A stretch of DNA of 35,438 nucleotides from NCBI RefSeq assembly GCF_001556865.1, contig NZ_LSJY01000201.1:1-35438 (forward strand), given 5' to 3'. A program made the translations under genes and the position numbers. Below are positions 1 through 8,567 of the stretch, in pieces (positions within the stretch are counted from its first letter, which is position 1; the number at the start of each line of letters is the position of its first letter). The stretch comes from Sphingobium sp. CCH11-B1 (GTDB lineage: Bacteria > Pseudomonadota > Alphaproteobacteria > Sphingomonadales > Sphingomonadaceae). Below the pieces are notes generated by a model that was not told the DNA's origin, searched no databases, and saw nothing but the letters and a program-made list of their open reading frames with translations.

Positions 1-60
1 CTTTTTGCACGCCGATCACCCCACGAAGGGGGTGCCTATTGCACGCTGATCCTCAAGTTC
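1..60. mobile_element. Probable end of an IS21-type insertion sequence (partial)
   Basis: Two imperfect direct repeats are visible, GCACGCCGATCACC at 7-20 and GCACGCTGATCCTC at 41-54, with a 6-bp inverted repeat (CACCCC 17-22, GGGGTG 29-34) between them. Repeats built around GCACGCCGAT are typical of the region upstream of istA in IS21-family elements of Proteobacteria. No istA or istB sequence lies inside the window, so the element would extend leftwards past the edge, or this is only a scar. The family assignment comes from remembered repeat style and is tentative. Confidence 0.35.
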
Positions 61-64
61 CATA

Positions 65-226
65 ATGCGCACGGGGCCGGCCTCGCTCGACGATGCGGTA
101 TGGGCCACCATCATCCAGACGCGCGGCCAGACTCGGATCGAGCGCTACTGGGACAGCTATGTCGCCTTCACGACCAGTGATACCGCCGCGGCCAATATAT
201 GTGCACCCATGAGCGATCTGGGATGA
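65..226 (+). CDS. Short unrecognised ORF, possible gene fragment
   Basis: An ATG at 65 opens a 53-codon frame ending in TGA at 224-226. The product has a protein-like composition, including a segment IERYWDSYVAF near residues 25-35, which suggests a piece of a genuine protein rather than random frame. An in-frame TGA at 47-49 closes it upstream, exactly where the IS21-like repeat ends, so it may be the 3' part of a gene cut by insertion. I do not recognise the family. No clear ribosome binding site precedes the ATG. The stretch 227-405 that follows holds no gene or repeat I can support. Confidence 0.2.
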   Translation: MRTGPASLDDAVWATIIQTRGQTRIERYWDSYVAFTTSDTAAANICAPMSDLG

Positions 227-405
227 GACGTGCCTGGGCGGCATCCGGGAATCACGCGGCGGCGATTATCTGCTCGTGTCAACGCACCGCGTGGAGTGTG
301 ATATATTGTGGTCGCCTTGGGCCTTCGCCGCCCAGGATCGGATGATCGGCACGCCAAGCAATCAGACTCTCTCAGTTTGAGTCAAATGCGTAATAATCTT
401 TCAAA

Positions 406-1764
406 TCATCCGACCTTGTCATTTCTGTAACACAGCCCCAGGAAAACAAGTCCGACCGCGAAGCTGCCTATACCGATGACATTGGTCCACAGATCGAATG
501 TCGTTACCGCATAAAGGCCCAGACCGATCAACGTCACGCTGCTCACCGCGGGAAACAGGCACAGGGCCAGCCATTGGCGCAGCGAGGCTTTGTAGCAATC
601 CCGGAAGATCCAGGCCGCGCCAAGGCCCGCCAGTCCAAAATAATAATCTACCTGAAAGCCGAGTGCCCGCACCGATGCGAACAGCAACAACTGCACGCTC
701 GGCATCAGCGCAGATGCCCAGATCAACACCAGGCCAAGCGCGATCATCGCGTAGATGGCGGCAGACGGCGACAAGGTGCGATGGTTGACGGTTCCAAAAA
801 TTCTGGGCATCGACCCATCGCGTCCCATCGCGAACAATGTCCTGGAAAACATCAGCATGGTCGCCTCGATGGCCGCGATGCTGGAAAGGATGACCGCGGC
901 GGACGCCAGCAATCCGCCCGCATAGGACAGCCCGGCCCGGTGTGCGATGTTGAATATCAGATTGTCCGTCAGGTTCGCCGCGTCCTTCACCGGGAACATC
1001 ATCAACGCTACGGCGGCGAAGCCGGCGTAAAGCAGAATGGTGATGAATATGCTGAGCAGTCCGCCCAGCCCGGCCTTCTCGCCGCCGCCGACCGTTTCCT
1101 CGCCCAAATTGGACGTCACGTCCCAGCCCCAGTAGAAATAGACCGCGACGAGCGCCGTCGCGGCGAACCCATCCAGGCCCAACCCGTGACCAAGCCATTG
1201 TTTACCCAACGGTTCAGCCGTTCCGACCGCGCTAATGTGCAACAGGGCCGCCGCCAATATGATGACGAGGATCAGCAGCTGCGCCACAGTCAGAATCGTC
1301 TGCGCCCGGCTGGTCACCGTGATGCCGGCGACGACGATCGAAGAAATCACGGCGAACCACATACTCGCCACGATCGACGTCGTGAACACATGGCCCACCT
1401 TGTCTGGCGCTATGATATTGAGCGTCGCCGTCGCGATCGGCACCGTGCCGCTCACCACGAAGAGCAGTGTGGCGATGAGGAGGGCCCAGCCAGAGAAGAA
1501 ACCAAGCATCTTGCCGAAAATGGCCGTCGTCCATTGGTACGACGCGCCTGCATTCGCGTCGCGTTGTCCCAGCGCTTGATAGGCCTTTGCGATGCCCAGC
1601 ATCGGAATGGCGAAGATGAGCAGCGATATAGGGGCGAAGCCACCCGCCGTCCCGATCAGCGCGGCGGTGCCCATCGCGATGGACGAGGCAGGCGCGCTGC
1701 CAGCTACGCCCATCATCATCGATCCGACGAACGAGACGGAATTGTCCTTAAGATGATCGCCCAC
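406..1764 (-). CDS. APC-superfamily amino acid/amine permease
   Basis: This is an inner-membrane, proton-coupled transporter of the amino acid-polyamine-organocation superfamily, about 452 residues long with roughly 12 hydrophobic segments. The first membrane segment carries the family's AGSAPASSIA-type stretch, followed by NAGASYQWTTAIFG, a typical APC loop. GWDVTSNLGEE lies in the middle of the protein, as in amino acid permeases. The chosen start is a GTG at 1764, preceded by a GGACGGAAGG-like binding site about 7 bases upstream. A TTG 13 codons further up (1803) has no comparable site. The gene follows the TonB-dependent receptor on the same strand (82-base gap) and is the last gene of the minus-strand catabolic block. 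By context it imports an amino acid or amine used by the aminotransferase and aldehyde dehydrogenase upstream. The substrate cannot be read from sequence. Confidence 0.85.
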   Translation of the reverse strand: MGDHLKDNSVSFVGSMMMGVAGSAPASSIAMGTAALIGTAGGFAPISLLIFAIPMLGIAKAYQALGQRDANAGASYQWTTAIFGKMLGFFSGWALLIATLLFVVSGTVPIATATLNIIAPDKVGHVFTTSIVASMWFAVISSIVVAGITVTSRAQTILTVAQLLILVIILAAALLHISAVGTAEPLGKQWLGHGLGLDGFAATALVAVYFYWGWDVTSNLGEETVGGGEKAGLGGLLSIFITILLYAGFAAVALMMFPVKDAANLTDNLIFNIAHRAGLSYAGGLLASAAVILSSIAAIEATMLMFSRTLFAMGRDGSMPRIFGTVNHRTLSPSAAIYAMIALGLVLIWASALMPSVQLLLFASVRALGFQVDYYFGLAGLGAAWIFRDCYKASLRQWLALCLFPAVSSVTLIGLGLYAVTTFDLWTNVIGIGSFAVGLVFLGLCYRNDKVG

Positions 1765-1845
1765 TGAAATGCCTTCCGTCCTGCAAAATGGGGAGGGTGA
1801 CAAGCGCGGCCCACGGCGCGCTAGTCACCCGGGTCAGGATGAGCC

Positions 1846-4425
1846 TTACCCCTTGATCGACAGAGTCAATCCAACCGTGCGCGGCCGCAACGTCGTCGCC
1901 ACCCAGGCGGGGTCGTTCAGGATCGGGCGCGATGCGGGACCCAGGAGCAGGAAGGGATGCGCGCCGGTAATGTTCGTCATGAACAACGACAGGTCGAACA
2001 GGCCGAAGGTGGCTCCGACGCGCGCATTGAGCGTGGAATAGGACGGCACCTGTCGCAGCAGCCTGTTGTAGGCGAACGCCCCCGGCTGCGTCTGCCCTGC
2101 GCGTCGTTCGCGTGACAAATAGGTGAAATCGACACGTGAATAGAAGTTGACGTCGCCGACTGGCGGGAAGTTGTAGGTGCCAGAGAGAGCGACGTTCCAC
2201 GGGGCGCTAGCGCCGGGCACGCCGGATCCCTTCGGGAATATAACGTTGGCGCCACCCTCGACATCTTGGTCGAACGTCGCCTTGGTGTAGCCGAGCGCGC
2301 CTGTCAGGAGCAGACCAGGAAGCGGCGACAGATCGATGGCCATGTCAAAGCCTTTGGCCGTCGCGTCGCCGGCGTTGTCGGTGAAGTTATAGCCGCACGT
2401 CGGCAGGGCGATGTCCGTCTGGATATTCTTCCATTTGATGATGTATCCGCTCAGCGCGATAGAGGCCTTGCCATTGAAGAACCGGTTCTTGCTGCCGGCT
2501 TCATAGCTCCAGACCGAGTCTGAATTATAGGTCGTCGGCGTGGTCGCGTAGCCGAGCGTGCGTAAATCGGCATCACAGACATTTGGCGGTATGATCGGCC
2601 CAGATCCGCCCGGTCGGAACCCCTTGGCCGCAGTTGCATAAAACAGATTTCGTCCATCCGGTTCGTAAGTGATGCCGAACTTAGGCGTAACGGACGTCTC
2701 GTTCTTTCGGGAGAAAGCGCTCGGATATACTGGCGTCAGCGCCCCTTGACCAACGACGCACGGGCCGCTCGCATACACCGCGCATGGTGTGCCGTATGGC
2801 GCGTTGATGTTGCTTTCAGGGCCAAGTAGGTCGACATTTTGTTCGAACCGGTTGCGTGCAACCCGGACGCCGGCGGTCAATTTCAGCGTTTCAAACATGC
2901 GCAGGTCCGCTTGGGCGAAACCTGCGAGCTGCGTTTCGACGAGGTGCCGGTTCTCGTCATAACTGACCGAGCCGGGCAAAAGCGGCACGCCGAAGGTGTT
3001 GAGGAACGCCGTCGAACCCGGCCCGAACGGTTCTCCATCCGCAACGCCATAAGGGACGCCACCGAAGGAAATGACCGGCAGGTTTGCGGTGAAGTTTTCT
3101 GAAATCGGCTGCCGGGCGGTCTGGACGTTGCGCGAATAGAAGCCGCCCACGACCCATTGCAGAGCAGACTCCGCCTGTGCCGACTGGAGACGGATTTCCT
3201 GGACGAAGTTCCGCTGCTTGTTCGCGAAATCGGAATGGGCCCGCGCGCCCGCCGGCGGGATGAATTGCTGGGTCATGTAGCGATAATAATAGCGTGTGTA
3301 ATCGGCCCGCTGGCTCTGCTGGCGATCATAGTAGGAGGTGTTGGACGTCAGCGACGCAAAGCCCAGATCCCAGTTTATCTTGAGTGCGGGCAGGTAGAAG
3401 CGATCCTGTCCCGATTCGCTGCTGCCCCCCGAAAGTGGTGTCAGCGACGCGTTGGTCGCTGGATCGCCCGCCTGATACAGATATCTGGCATATTGCGCCT
3501 TGTCCGGGTTGGACGCGGCCAGCCAGAACTGCCCGATGCCGTCATTGTTGCGCAGCCTCTGGAAAGTGATCGAGGGCGTCAGGGTTAAATTGTCGCTGAG
3601 CGCGATGACCAACGCGCCATGAAGCAGGAGCGATGTGTCGAAATTTGCGTTCTTCTCGATCGTGCCCGTCTTGTTGAAGGTGATCGAGTTGCGATAGGAC
3701 GCGGCCGTGGGATCGACGATCGTGTAGGTGCCATTGACATCGTCGACCCACCCGCCGTTCCGGCGGTAATAGGCACTTAGCCGAAACCCGATCTTGTCCT
3801 GGACGATGGGGCCCCCGACGGCGGCGGCCGCCTCATAGCTGGGGGCACCGCCCCGCGTGGTGGATGCCTCCAGGCGCCCGCGATAGGAAAATTTGTCGAG
3901 GCTGGGTTCGGTCTGGATGAAGCGGACCGTACCGCCTTCCGATCCGGCGCCGAAGAGCGTACCCTGCGGCCCGCGAAGAACCTCCACGCGTTCGATGTCG
4001 AACAGCGCCGGGAAGGAGGTGCTGGGTGCATAGCCCAGATTGCGCGCCTGGATGGGCGTATCGTCGATATAGATGCCGGTGGTCGAGGCGCCCGCGCTGG
4101 ACGCGATGCCGCGAATGGAAACCTGGTTGCCGCCGATCGGCGATTTCTGCAATGACAGGCCCGGCGTCAGCCGCACGACATCGGAAAACTCGCGCGCGCC
4201 TCTTGCCTGCAATTCCTGCTGGGAAAAGGCGCTGATGCTGATCGGAACCTTCGAGAGCGTCTCCGACCGGCGCGTCGCGGTCACGACGATTTCGGTCGAT
4301 CCCTGAAGCTGGACTTCGCTGGCCTCGCTCTGCGGCTCCTGCGCATGGGCCGACAATGCGGTCGCAACCGCGGTCAGCGCGACTCCAACCGTGATACTCC
4401 TGTGCCTGCGCGAAAAACTCCTCAT
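1846..4425 (-). CDS. TonB-dependent outer-membrane receptor
   Basis: This is an 859-residue energised outer-membrane transporter. A cleavable signal peptide is visible, with an Arg-rich start, a hydrophobic run and an AHAQ cleavage region. A TonB-box-like EIVVTATRR follows near residue 45, and then a plug domain of about 110 residues (VPISISAF, GLSLQKSPIGG, VEVLRGPQGTLFG). The rest is a long beta-barrel rich in Tyr, Phe and Asn with alternating strands. The ATG at 4425 has a strong AGGGGAG site just upstream. The C-terminus ends in SIKG rather than the usual terminal aromatic residue of barrel proteins. Sphingomonads commonly pair such receptors with catabolic operons, so a substrate shared with the neighbouring enzymes is likely. 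A role in iron-siderophore uptake cannot be excluded, but no siderophore genes are nearby. Confidence 0.93.
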   Translation of the reverse strand: MRSFSRRHRSITVGVALTAVATALSAHAQEPQSEASEVQLQGSTEIVVTATRRSETLSKVPISISAFSQQELQARGAREFSDVVRLTPGLSLQKSPIGGNQVSIRGIASSAGASTTGIYIDDTPIQARNLGYAPSTSFPALFDIERVEVLRGPQGTLFGAGSEGGTVRFIQTEPSLDKFSYRGRLEASTTRGGAPSYEAAAAVGGPIVQDKIGFRLSAYYRRNGGWVDDVNGTYTIVDPTAASYRNSITFNKTGTIEKNANFDTSLLLHGALVIALSDNLTLTPSITFQRLRNNDGIGQFWLAASNPDKAQYARYLYQAGDPATNASLTPLSGGSSESGQDRFYLPALKINWDLGFASLTSNTSYYDRQQSQRADYTRYYYRYMTQQFIPPAGARAHSDFANKQRNFVQEIRLQSAQAESALQWVVGGFYSRNVQTARQPISENFTANLPVISFGGVPYGVADGEPFGPGSTAFLNTFGVPLLPGSVSYDENRHLVETQLAGFAQADLRMFETLKLTAGVRVARNRFEQNVDLLGPESNINAPYGTPCAVYASGPCVVGQGALTPVYPSAFSRKNETSVTPKFGITYEPDGRNLFYATAAKGFRPGGSGPIIPPNVCDADLRTLGYATTPTTYNSDSVWSYEAGSKNRFFNGKASIALSGYIIKWKNIQTDIALPTCGYNFTDNAGDATAKGFDMAIDLSPLPGLLLTGALGYTKATFDQDVEGGANVIFPKGSGVPGASAPWNVALSGTYNFPPVGDVNFYSRVDFTYLSRERRAGQTQPGAFAYNRLLRQVPSYSTLNARVGATFGLFDLSLFMTNITGAHPFLLLGPASRPILNDPAWVATTLRPRTVGLTLSIKG

Positions 4426-4591
4426 AACCTTTGCTCCCCTTTTGCGCCGTGCTTGACTTCAAGTCACAGCCGCTGAGTGATCTCCCACGCGCATCATAAT
4501 TCTACGCGCGCACCGTCATGGCGACGCGCTGAGTGCCATGTCATCAGGCTTGTGGTGCCAGCGTACGGGGTCTGAGGCGCAGACCGCGGAC

Positions 4592-6514
4592 TTAGCCATC
4601 GGTTTTCACCGTGCCGTTTAGCAGCGCCGTGATCGCCAAAGGCGTGGCTTCATTCTCTATGGTCGGCGGCATCGTCCAGTCTTGACCATTGGCGATCTTG
4701 CGCAGCAGGCTCCGCAGTATCTTGCCGGACCGCGTCTTGGGCAGTTCGGGCACGACATGAGCCCCGCTCAAGGTCGCGATCGCGCCGAGATCGCGGCGCA
4801 CCGCGGCGATCGCCCGCGCCGGCAGCGCGCTCGCGTCCAGATCCTTCCGCGCCACCATAAAGGCCAGGGGAACCGTGCCCTTGATCGGATCGTCCAGACC
4901 AATGACCGCGCATTCGACCACGCCATCGACAGCGGCCACGATCTGCTCCATCTGCCCGGTCGAAAGACGGTGACCGGCCACGTTTATGATGTCGTCGGTT
5001 CGTCCCATGACGAAGAAGAATCCCTCTTCGTCCCGATAGCCATAATCCCCGGTCTCATAATGGCCGGAAAAGCGCGCGAAGCTTCTGGCGTAGCCGGCCT
5101 GATTGTTCCACAGGCCGCGAAACGCGCCGGGCGGGAGCGGCTCGCGCACGATGATCGCACCGCTGCCGCCGGCGGGGCACTCGACGCCATCCTCATCCAC
5201 GACGAGGATGTCGTAGCCGGGGACCGGTGGTCCGGCGCTGCCCAGGCGGCGCCGGCCGTCGCCTAGCGCCAGGCATGGCGCGATCGCGGGCCAGCCCAGT
5301 TCCGTCTGCCACCAGTGATCGATGACCGGCAGCCCGCTATGGTGCTCCAGCCAGCTCACCGTGTCGGGGTCCGCCCGTTCGCCGGCGAGAAAGATCGCGG
5401 TAAGGCGACCCGTTCCGATGGCGTCGAGCATCCGCCCCTGCGGATCCTCCTTGCGGATTGCGCGGATCGCCGTCGGCGCGGTGAAGAAGGCCTTCACGCC
5501 GTTCGTGACGATTGTTCGCCAGAAGGCGCCTGCGTCGGGCGTGCCGACCGGCTTGCCTTCATAAAGGATCGTCGTCGCTCCGACGAGGAGCGGCGCATAG
5601 ACGATGTAGCTGTGGCCCACGACCCAGCCCACATCGGACGCGGCCCAGAAGACATCGCCAGCGCCGATGCCGTAGATGTTTGCCATCGACCAGGCCAGCG
5701 CGACCGCATGACCGCCATTGTCGCGCACCACGCCCTTTGGCGTTCCCGTGGTGCCGGACGTGTAGAGGATATAGAGCGGGTCTGCCGAGCCAAGCATGAC
5801 GCAGGGCGGCAACGGGTCTTTGGCGACGGCTTCTCGCAGCGCCGTCCAATCGCGGTAGTGCTCCGGGTTCATGTCTGCGGCTAGCCGGTCCCGCTGCAGC
5901 AGGAGAACCTCCTCCACCTTGTGCGAGGCGGCGGCCATGGCCTCTTCGACGATCGGCCTGTACGGGATGACGCGCGCGCCTTCCACGCCGCAGCTCGCCG
6001 TCATCAGCAGCTTGGGACGTGCGTCATCAATGCGCTTTGCGAGTTCGTGCGCCGCAAATCCGCCGAATACGACCGAATGGATGGCCCCGATCCGGGCGCA
6101 GGCCAGCATCCCGAAAATCGCTTCGGGCACCATCGGCATATAAATCACGACGCGGTCGCCGCGCACGATGCCGAGGCGACGCAGCATTGCGGCGACGCGT
6201 GCTACCTCGTCCCGCATTTCCTGATAGGTCCAGCGCTTCGAGATTCCGGTGACCGGGCTTTCGTAGATGAGCGCCGTCGTTCCGCCACGACCGTCCAGCA
6301 CATGGCGATCCAGGCAGTTGTGGCACGTGTTGAGGGTCGCGCCCGGATACCAGCCAGCAGCCGGATCGAAGGCGCGGTGCGGCGGGACATCCCATTCGAT
6401 CGCCTTCGCCGCATCCATCCAGAACGCCTCTCGATCGTTCAGGCTCCTGCGCCGCTGAGTGACGTAGGGCGGTTCCGTCCCGGCTTCGCCGTCATCGGCC
6501 ATGTCACGACTCAT
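4592..6514 (-). CDS. prpE: Propionate--CoA ligase (PrpE-type acyl-CoA synthetase)
   Basis: This AMP-forming enzyme converts a short-chain carboxylate, ATP and CoA to the acyl-CoA. The 640 residues match the length and layout of PrpE. An N-terminal ACS domain is followed by the adenylation loop YTSGTTGTPKG (251-261) and then by a PrpE-like SDVGWVVGHSYIVYAPL stretch. GRTDDIINVAGHR marks the hinge, and PKTRSGKILR near the end carries the regulatory/catalytic lysine at 598. The tail with a MPPTIEN motif favours PrpE over acetyl-CoA synthetase. The ATG at 6514 overlaps the stop of the DUF779 gene by four bases (ATGA), indicating translational coupling. Together with the aldehyde dehydrogenase upstream it would turn an aldehyde into an acyl-CoA. 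The exact acid (propionate, acetate or similar) is inferred. Confidence 0.88.
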   Translation of the reverse strand: MSRDMADDGEAGTEPPYVTQRRRSLNDREAFWMDAAKAIEWDVPPHRAFDPAAGWYPGATLNTCHNCLDRHVLDGRGGTTALIYESPVTGISKRWTYQEMRDEVARVAAMLRRLGIVRGDRVVIYMPMVPEAIFGMLACARIGAIHSVVFGGFAAHELAKRIDDARPKLLMTASCGVEGARVIPYRPIVEEAMAAASHKVEEVLLLQRDRLAADMNPEHYRDWTALREAVAKDPLPPCVMLGSADPLYILYTSGTTGTPKGVVRDNGGHAVALAWSMANIYGIGAGDVFWAASDVGWVVGHSYIVYAPLLVGATTILYEGKPVGTPDAGAFWRTIVTNGVKAFFTAPTAIRAIRKEDPQGRMLDAIGTGRLTAIFLAGERADPDTVSWLEHHSGLPVIDHWWQTELGWPAIAPCLALGDGRRRLGSAGPPVPGYDILVVDEDGVECPAGGSGAIIVREPLPPGAFRGLWNNQAGYARSFARFSGHYETGDYGYRDEEGFFFVMGRTDDIINVAGHRLSTGQMEQIVAAVDGVVECAVIGLDDPIKGTVPLAFMVARKDLDASALPARAIAAVRRDLGAIATLSGAHVVPELPKTRSGKILRSLLRKIANGQDWTMPPTIENEATPLAITALLNGTVKTDG

Positions 6515-6942
6515 GGCGCCTCGTCCTGATTGAAGCGTCCTTTCGCGGCCTCGGCGGACAGCGCCGCCATTTCTGTCGGCGTGAAGACCCGTCCGCGCGC
6601 GAGGAACCGCTTTTCGCGGCCATTATCCAGGCTGAACATGCCGCCGCGCCCAGGCACGACGTCGAGGATCAATTGGGTATGGGCCCAGGCGGCGGCCTGC
6701 GCCTCCCCGATATAGACCGGGACATCGTCGACGATGCCGAGAAGCAGGTCGCTGCTACCGATACGAAAATCCCCTGCCGGGTAACACATGGGCGAGGAAC
6801 CGTCGCAGCATCCTCCGGACTGGTGGAACAACAGCGCGCCATGATCGGCCTTGAGTTCGGCGACAAAGGCGCGCGCGGCGGGCGTCGCGATAACGCGGGG
6901 GATCTGCCCCGCGACATCCGCTTCCGCATCGCCGCCTACCAT
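6511..6942 (-). CDS. DUF779-family protein
   Basis: This 143-residue protein belongs to DUF779, a family of unknown function usually encoded beside ExaC/AcoD-type aldehyde dehydrogenases. Diagnostic features are the conserved GALLFHQSGGCCDGSSPMC stretch, with four cysteines near residues 45-55, and the later VPVYIGEAQAAAWAHTQL and FLDVVPGRGGMFS-like segments. The cysteines could bind a metal or take part in redox or assembly chemistry, but that is inference. It starts at an ATG at 6942, 28 bases after the aldehyde dehydrogenase stop, and its stop overlaps the start of the CoA ligase. The ribosome binding site is weak, so expression probably depends on coupling to the upstream gene. It is slightly longer than usual at the N-terminus, so a later start is possible. 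Confidence 0.85.
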   Translation of the reverse strand: MVGGDAEADVAGQIPRVIATPAARAFVAELKADHGALLFHQSGGCCDGSSPMCYPAGDFRIGSSDLLLGIVDDVPVYIGEAQAAAWAHTQLILDVVPGRGGMFSLDNGREKRFLARGRVFTPTEMAALSAEAAKGRFNQDEAP

Positions 6943-6970
6943 CGAAACGCTGATCCGCTAACGTGACACA

Positions 6971-8488
6971 TCAGAAAAAGCCGAGTTTCTTGGGGCTGTA
7001 GCTTACCAGCATATTCTTCGTCTGCTGATAATGGTCGAGCATCATCTTGTGATTTTCGCGACCGATGCCGGACTGCTTGTAGCCGCCGAACGCCGCATGG
7101 GCGGGATAGGCGTGGTAGCAGTTCGTCCACACCCGGCCCGCCTTGATCGCGCGGCCGAAGCGATAGCATGTGTTCATATCCCTACTCCAGATACCCGCGC
7201 CCAGGCCATAGAGCGTGTCGTTGGCGATCTGGAGCGCCTCCTCTTCATCCTTGAACGTCGTCACGGACAGCACGGGGCCGAAAATCTCCTCCTGGAAGAT
7301 CCGCATCTTGTTGTGCCCGCGAAACACGGTCGGTTCGACATAATAGCCGCCCGACAGGGCGCCGCCATGATTGGCCGCCTTGCCGCCAGCCAGCAGTTCC
7401 GCCCCCTCCTGTCGGCCGATATCGATATAGGCGAGGATCTTCTCGCACTGTTCGGACGAGGCCTGCGCGCCGATCATCGTTGCAAAGTCGAGCGGATTGC
7501 CCTGCTGGATGGCGGCGACGCGCGCCAGCGCACGCTCCATGAACCGGTCATAGAGGGACTCGGCGACCAGCGCGCGGCTGGGGCAGGTACAGACCTCCCC
7601 CTGATTGAGCGCGAACATGACAAAGCCCTCGATCGCCTTGTCCAAGAAATCGTCGTCCTCGCGCCCGACATCGTCGAAGAAGATGTTGGGCGACTTGCCG
7701 CCCAGTTCCAGCGTGACCGGAATCAGGTTCTCGCTCGCATACTGCATGATCAGGCGGCCGGTCGTCGTCTCGCCGGTGAAGGCGATCTTGGAGATGCGAC
7801 TCGAGGAGGCGAGGGGCTTGCCAGCTTCGAGGCCGAAACCGTTGACGATATTGAGTACACCGGGCGGCAGCAGATCGCCGACGAGGTCGATCCAGACCAT
7901 GATCGAAGCAGGCGTCTGTTCGGCGGGCTTCAACACGATGCAATTGCCTGCCGCGAGCGCCGGGGCCATTTTCCATGCCGCCATGAGCAGCGGGAAATTC
8001 CAGGGAATGATCTGCCCGACCACGCCCAGCGGCTCGTGGAAGTGATACGCCACCGTGTCATGGTCGATCTCGCCGATCGATCCTTCCTGCGCCCGCATCA
8101 CACTGGCGAAATAGCGGAAATGATCGATGGCGAGCGGCACGTCGGCGGCGGTGGATTCGCGGATAGGCTTGCCATTGTCCCAGGTTTCGGCCAGCGCGAG
8201 CGTACCCAGATTGGCTTCCATCCGGTCGGCGATGCGATTGAGAATCAGGGCGCGCTCGGTGACCGGCGTCCGGCCCCAGGCATCCTTGGCGCGATGCGCC
8301 GCGTCCAGCGCGGCCTCCACATCCTCCGCCTGCGAACGCGCGATCTGCCCGATGATGCCACCGGTGATCGGCGAGATATTGTCGAAGTACCGGCCCGCTT
8401 TCGGCGCAAGCCAACGGCCATCGATGAAATTGTCGTACCGCTCCGCGAAAGGAGCCTTCATGACGACATCGCGATCCTCCTCAGCCAT
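6971..8488 (-). CDS. exaC: NAD-dependent aldehyde dehydrogenase, ExaC/AcoD type
   Basis: This soluble enzyme oxidises short aliphatic aldehydes such as acetaldehyde or propanal to the acid. The protein (505 residues) is very close to the ExaC/AcoD/ThcA group along its whole length, for example [30 protein letters not shown] and [17 protein letters not shown]. The general base Glu lies in [10 protein letters not shown] and the nucleophile Cys in NQGEVCTC. The C-terminus ends [20 protein letters not shown], as in this group. There are two in-frame ATGs, at 8494 and 8488. The AGAGG site touches the first but sits at proper spacing before the second, so 8488 is preferred. It lies 79 bases after the aminotransferase gene and leads directly into the DUF779 and CoA ligase genes. 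Confidence 0.93.
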   Translation of the reverse strand: MAEEDRDVVMKAPFAERYDNFIDGRWLAPKAGRYFDNISPITGGIIGQIARSQAEDVEAALDAAHRAKDAWGRTPVTERALILNRIADRMEANLGTLALAETWDNGKPIRESTAADVPLAIDHFRYFASVMRAQEGSIGEIDHDTVAYHFHEPLGVVGQIIPWNFPLLMAAWKMAPALAAGNCIVLKPAEQTPASIMVWIDLVGDLLPPGVLNIVNGFGLEAGKPLASSSRISKIAFTGETTTGRLIMQYASENLIPVTLELGGKSPNIFFDDVGREDDDFLDKAIEGFVMFALNQGEVCTCPSRALVAESLYDRFMERALARVAAIQQGNPLDFATMIGAQASSEQCEKILAYIDIGRQEGAELLAGGKAANHGGALSGGYYVEPTVFRGHNKMRIFQEEIFGPVLSVTTFKDEEEALQIANDTLYGLGAGIWSRDMNTCYRFGRAIKAGRVWTNCYHAYPAHAAFGGYKQSGIGRENHKMMLDHYQQTKNMLVSYSPKKLGFF

Positions 8489-8530
8489 CTTCATCCTCTT
8501 TCTTATCTGTTTTCAATCACCGGCTCGGGC

Positions 8531-8562
8531 ATGTGCGGCGGGCTGGGGAGCCCGCCGCACAT
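8531..8562 (-). promoter_or_regulatory. Strong intercistronic hairpin between aminotransferase and aldehyde dehydrogenase genes
   Basis: A perfect 14-bp inverted repeat (ATGTGCGGCGGGCT at 8531-8544 and its complement at 8549-8562) encloses a GGGG loop on the plus strand. On the minus strand it begins five bases after the aminotransferase stop codon. No T-tract follows, so it is not a classical terminator. It may protect the upstream mRNA or lower expression of the distal genes. Confidence 0.55.
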
Positions 8563-8567
8563 CGTCC

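Noticed and set aside
574..1767. Long plus-strand open frame of 397 codons opposite the permease gene
   Set aside because: Arg/Gln/His-rich antisense shadow of a GC-rich gene; no motif, and the opposite strand clearly encodes an APC permease.
4569..4585. Small hairpin GGTCTG/CAGACC just downstream of the CoA ligase gene as a terminator
   Set aside because: Only 6 bp with no T-run on the minus strand; too weak to call.
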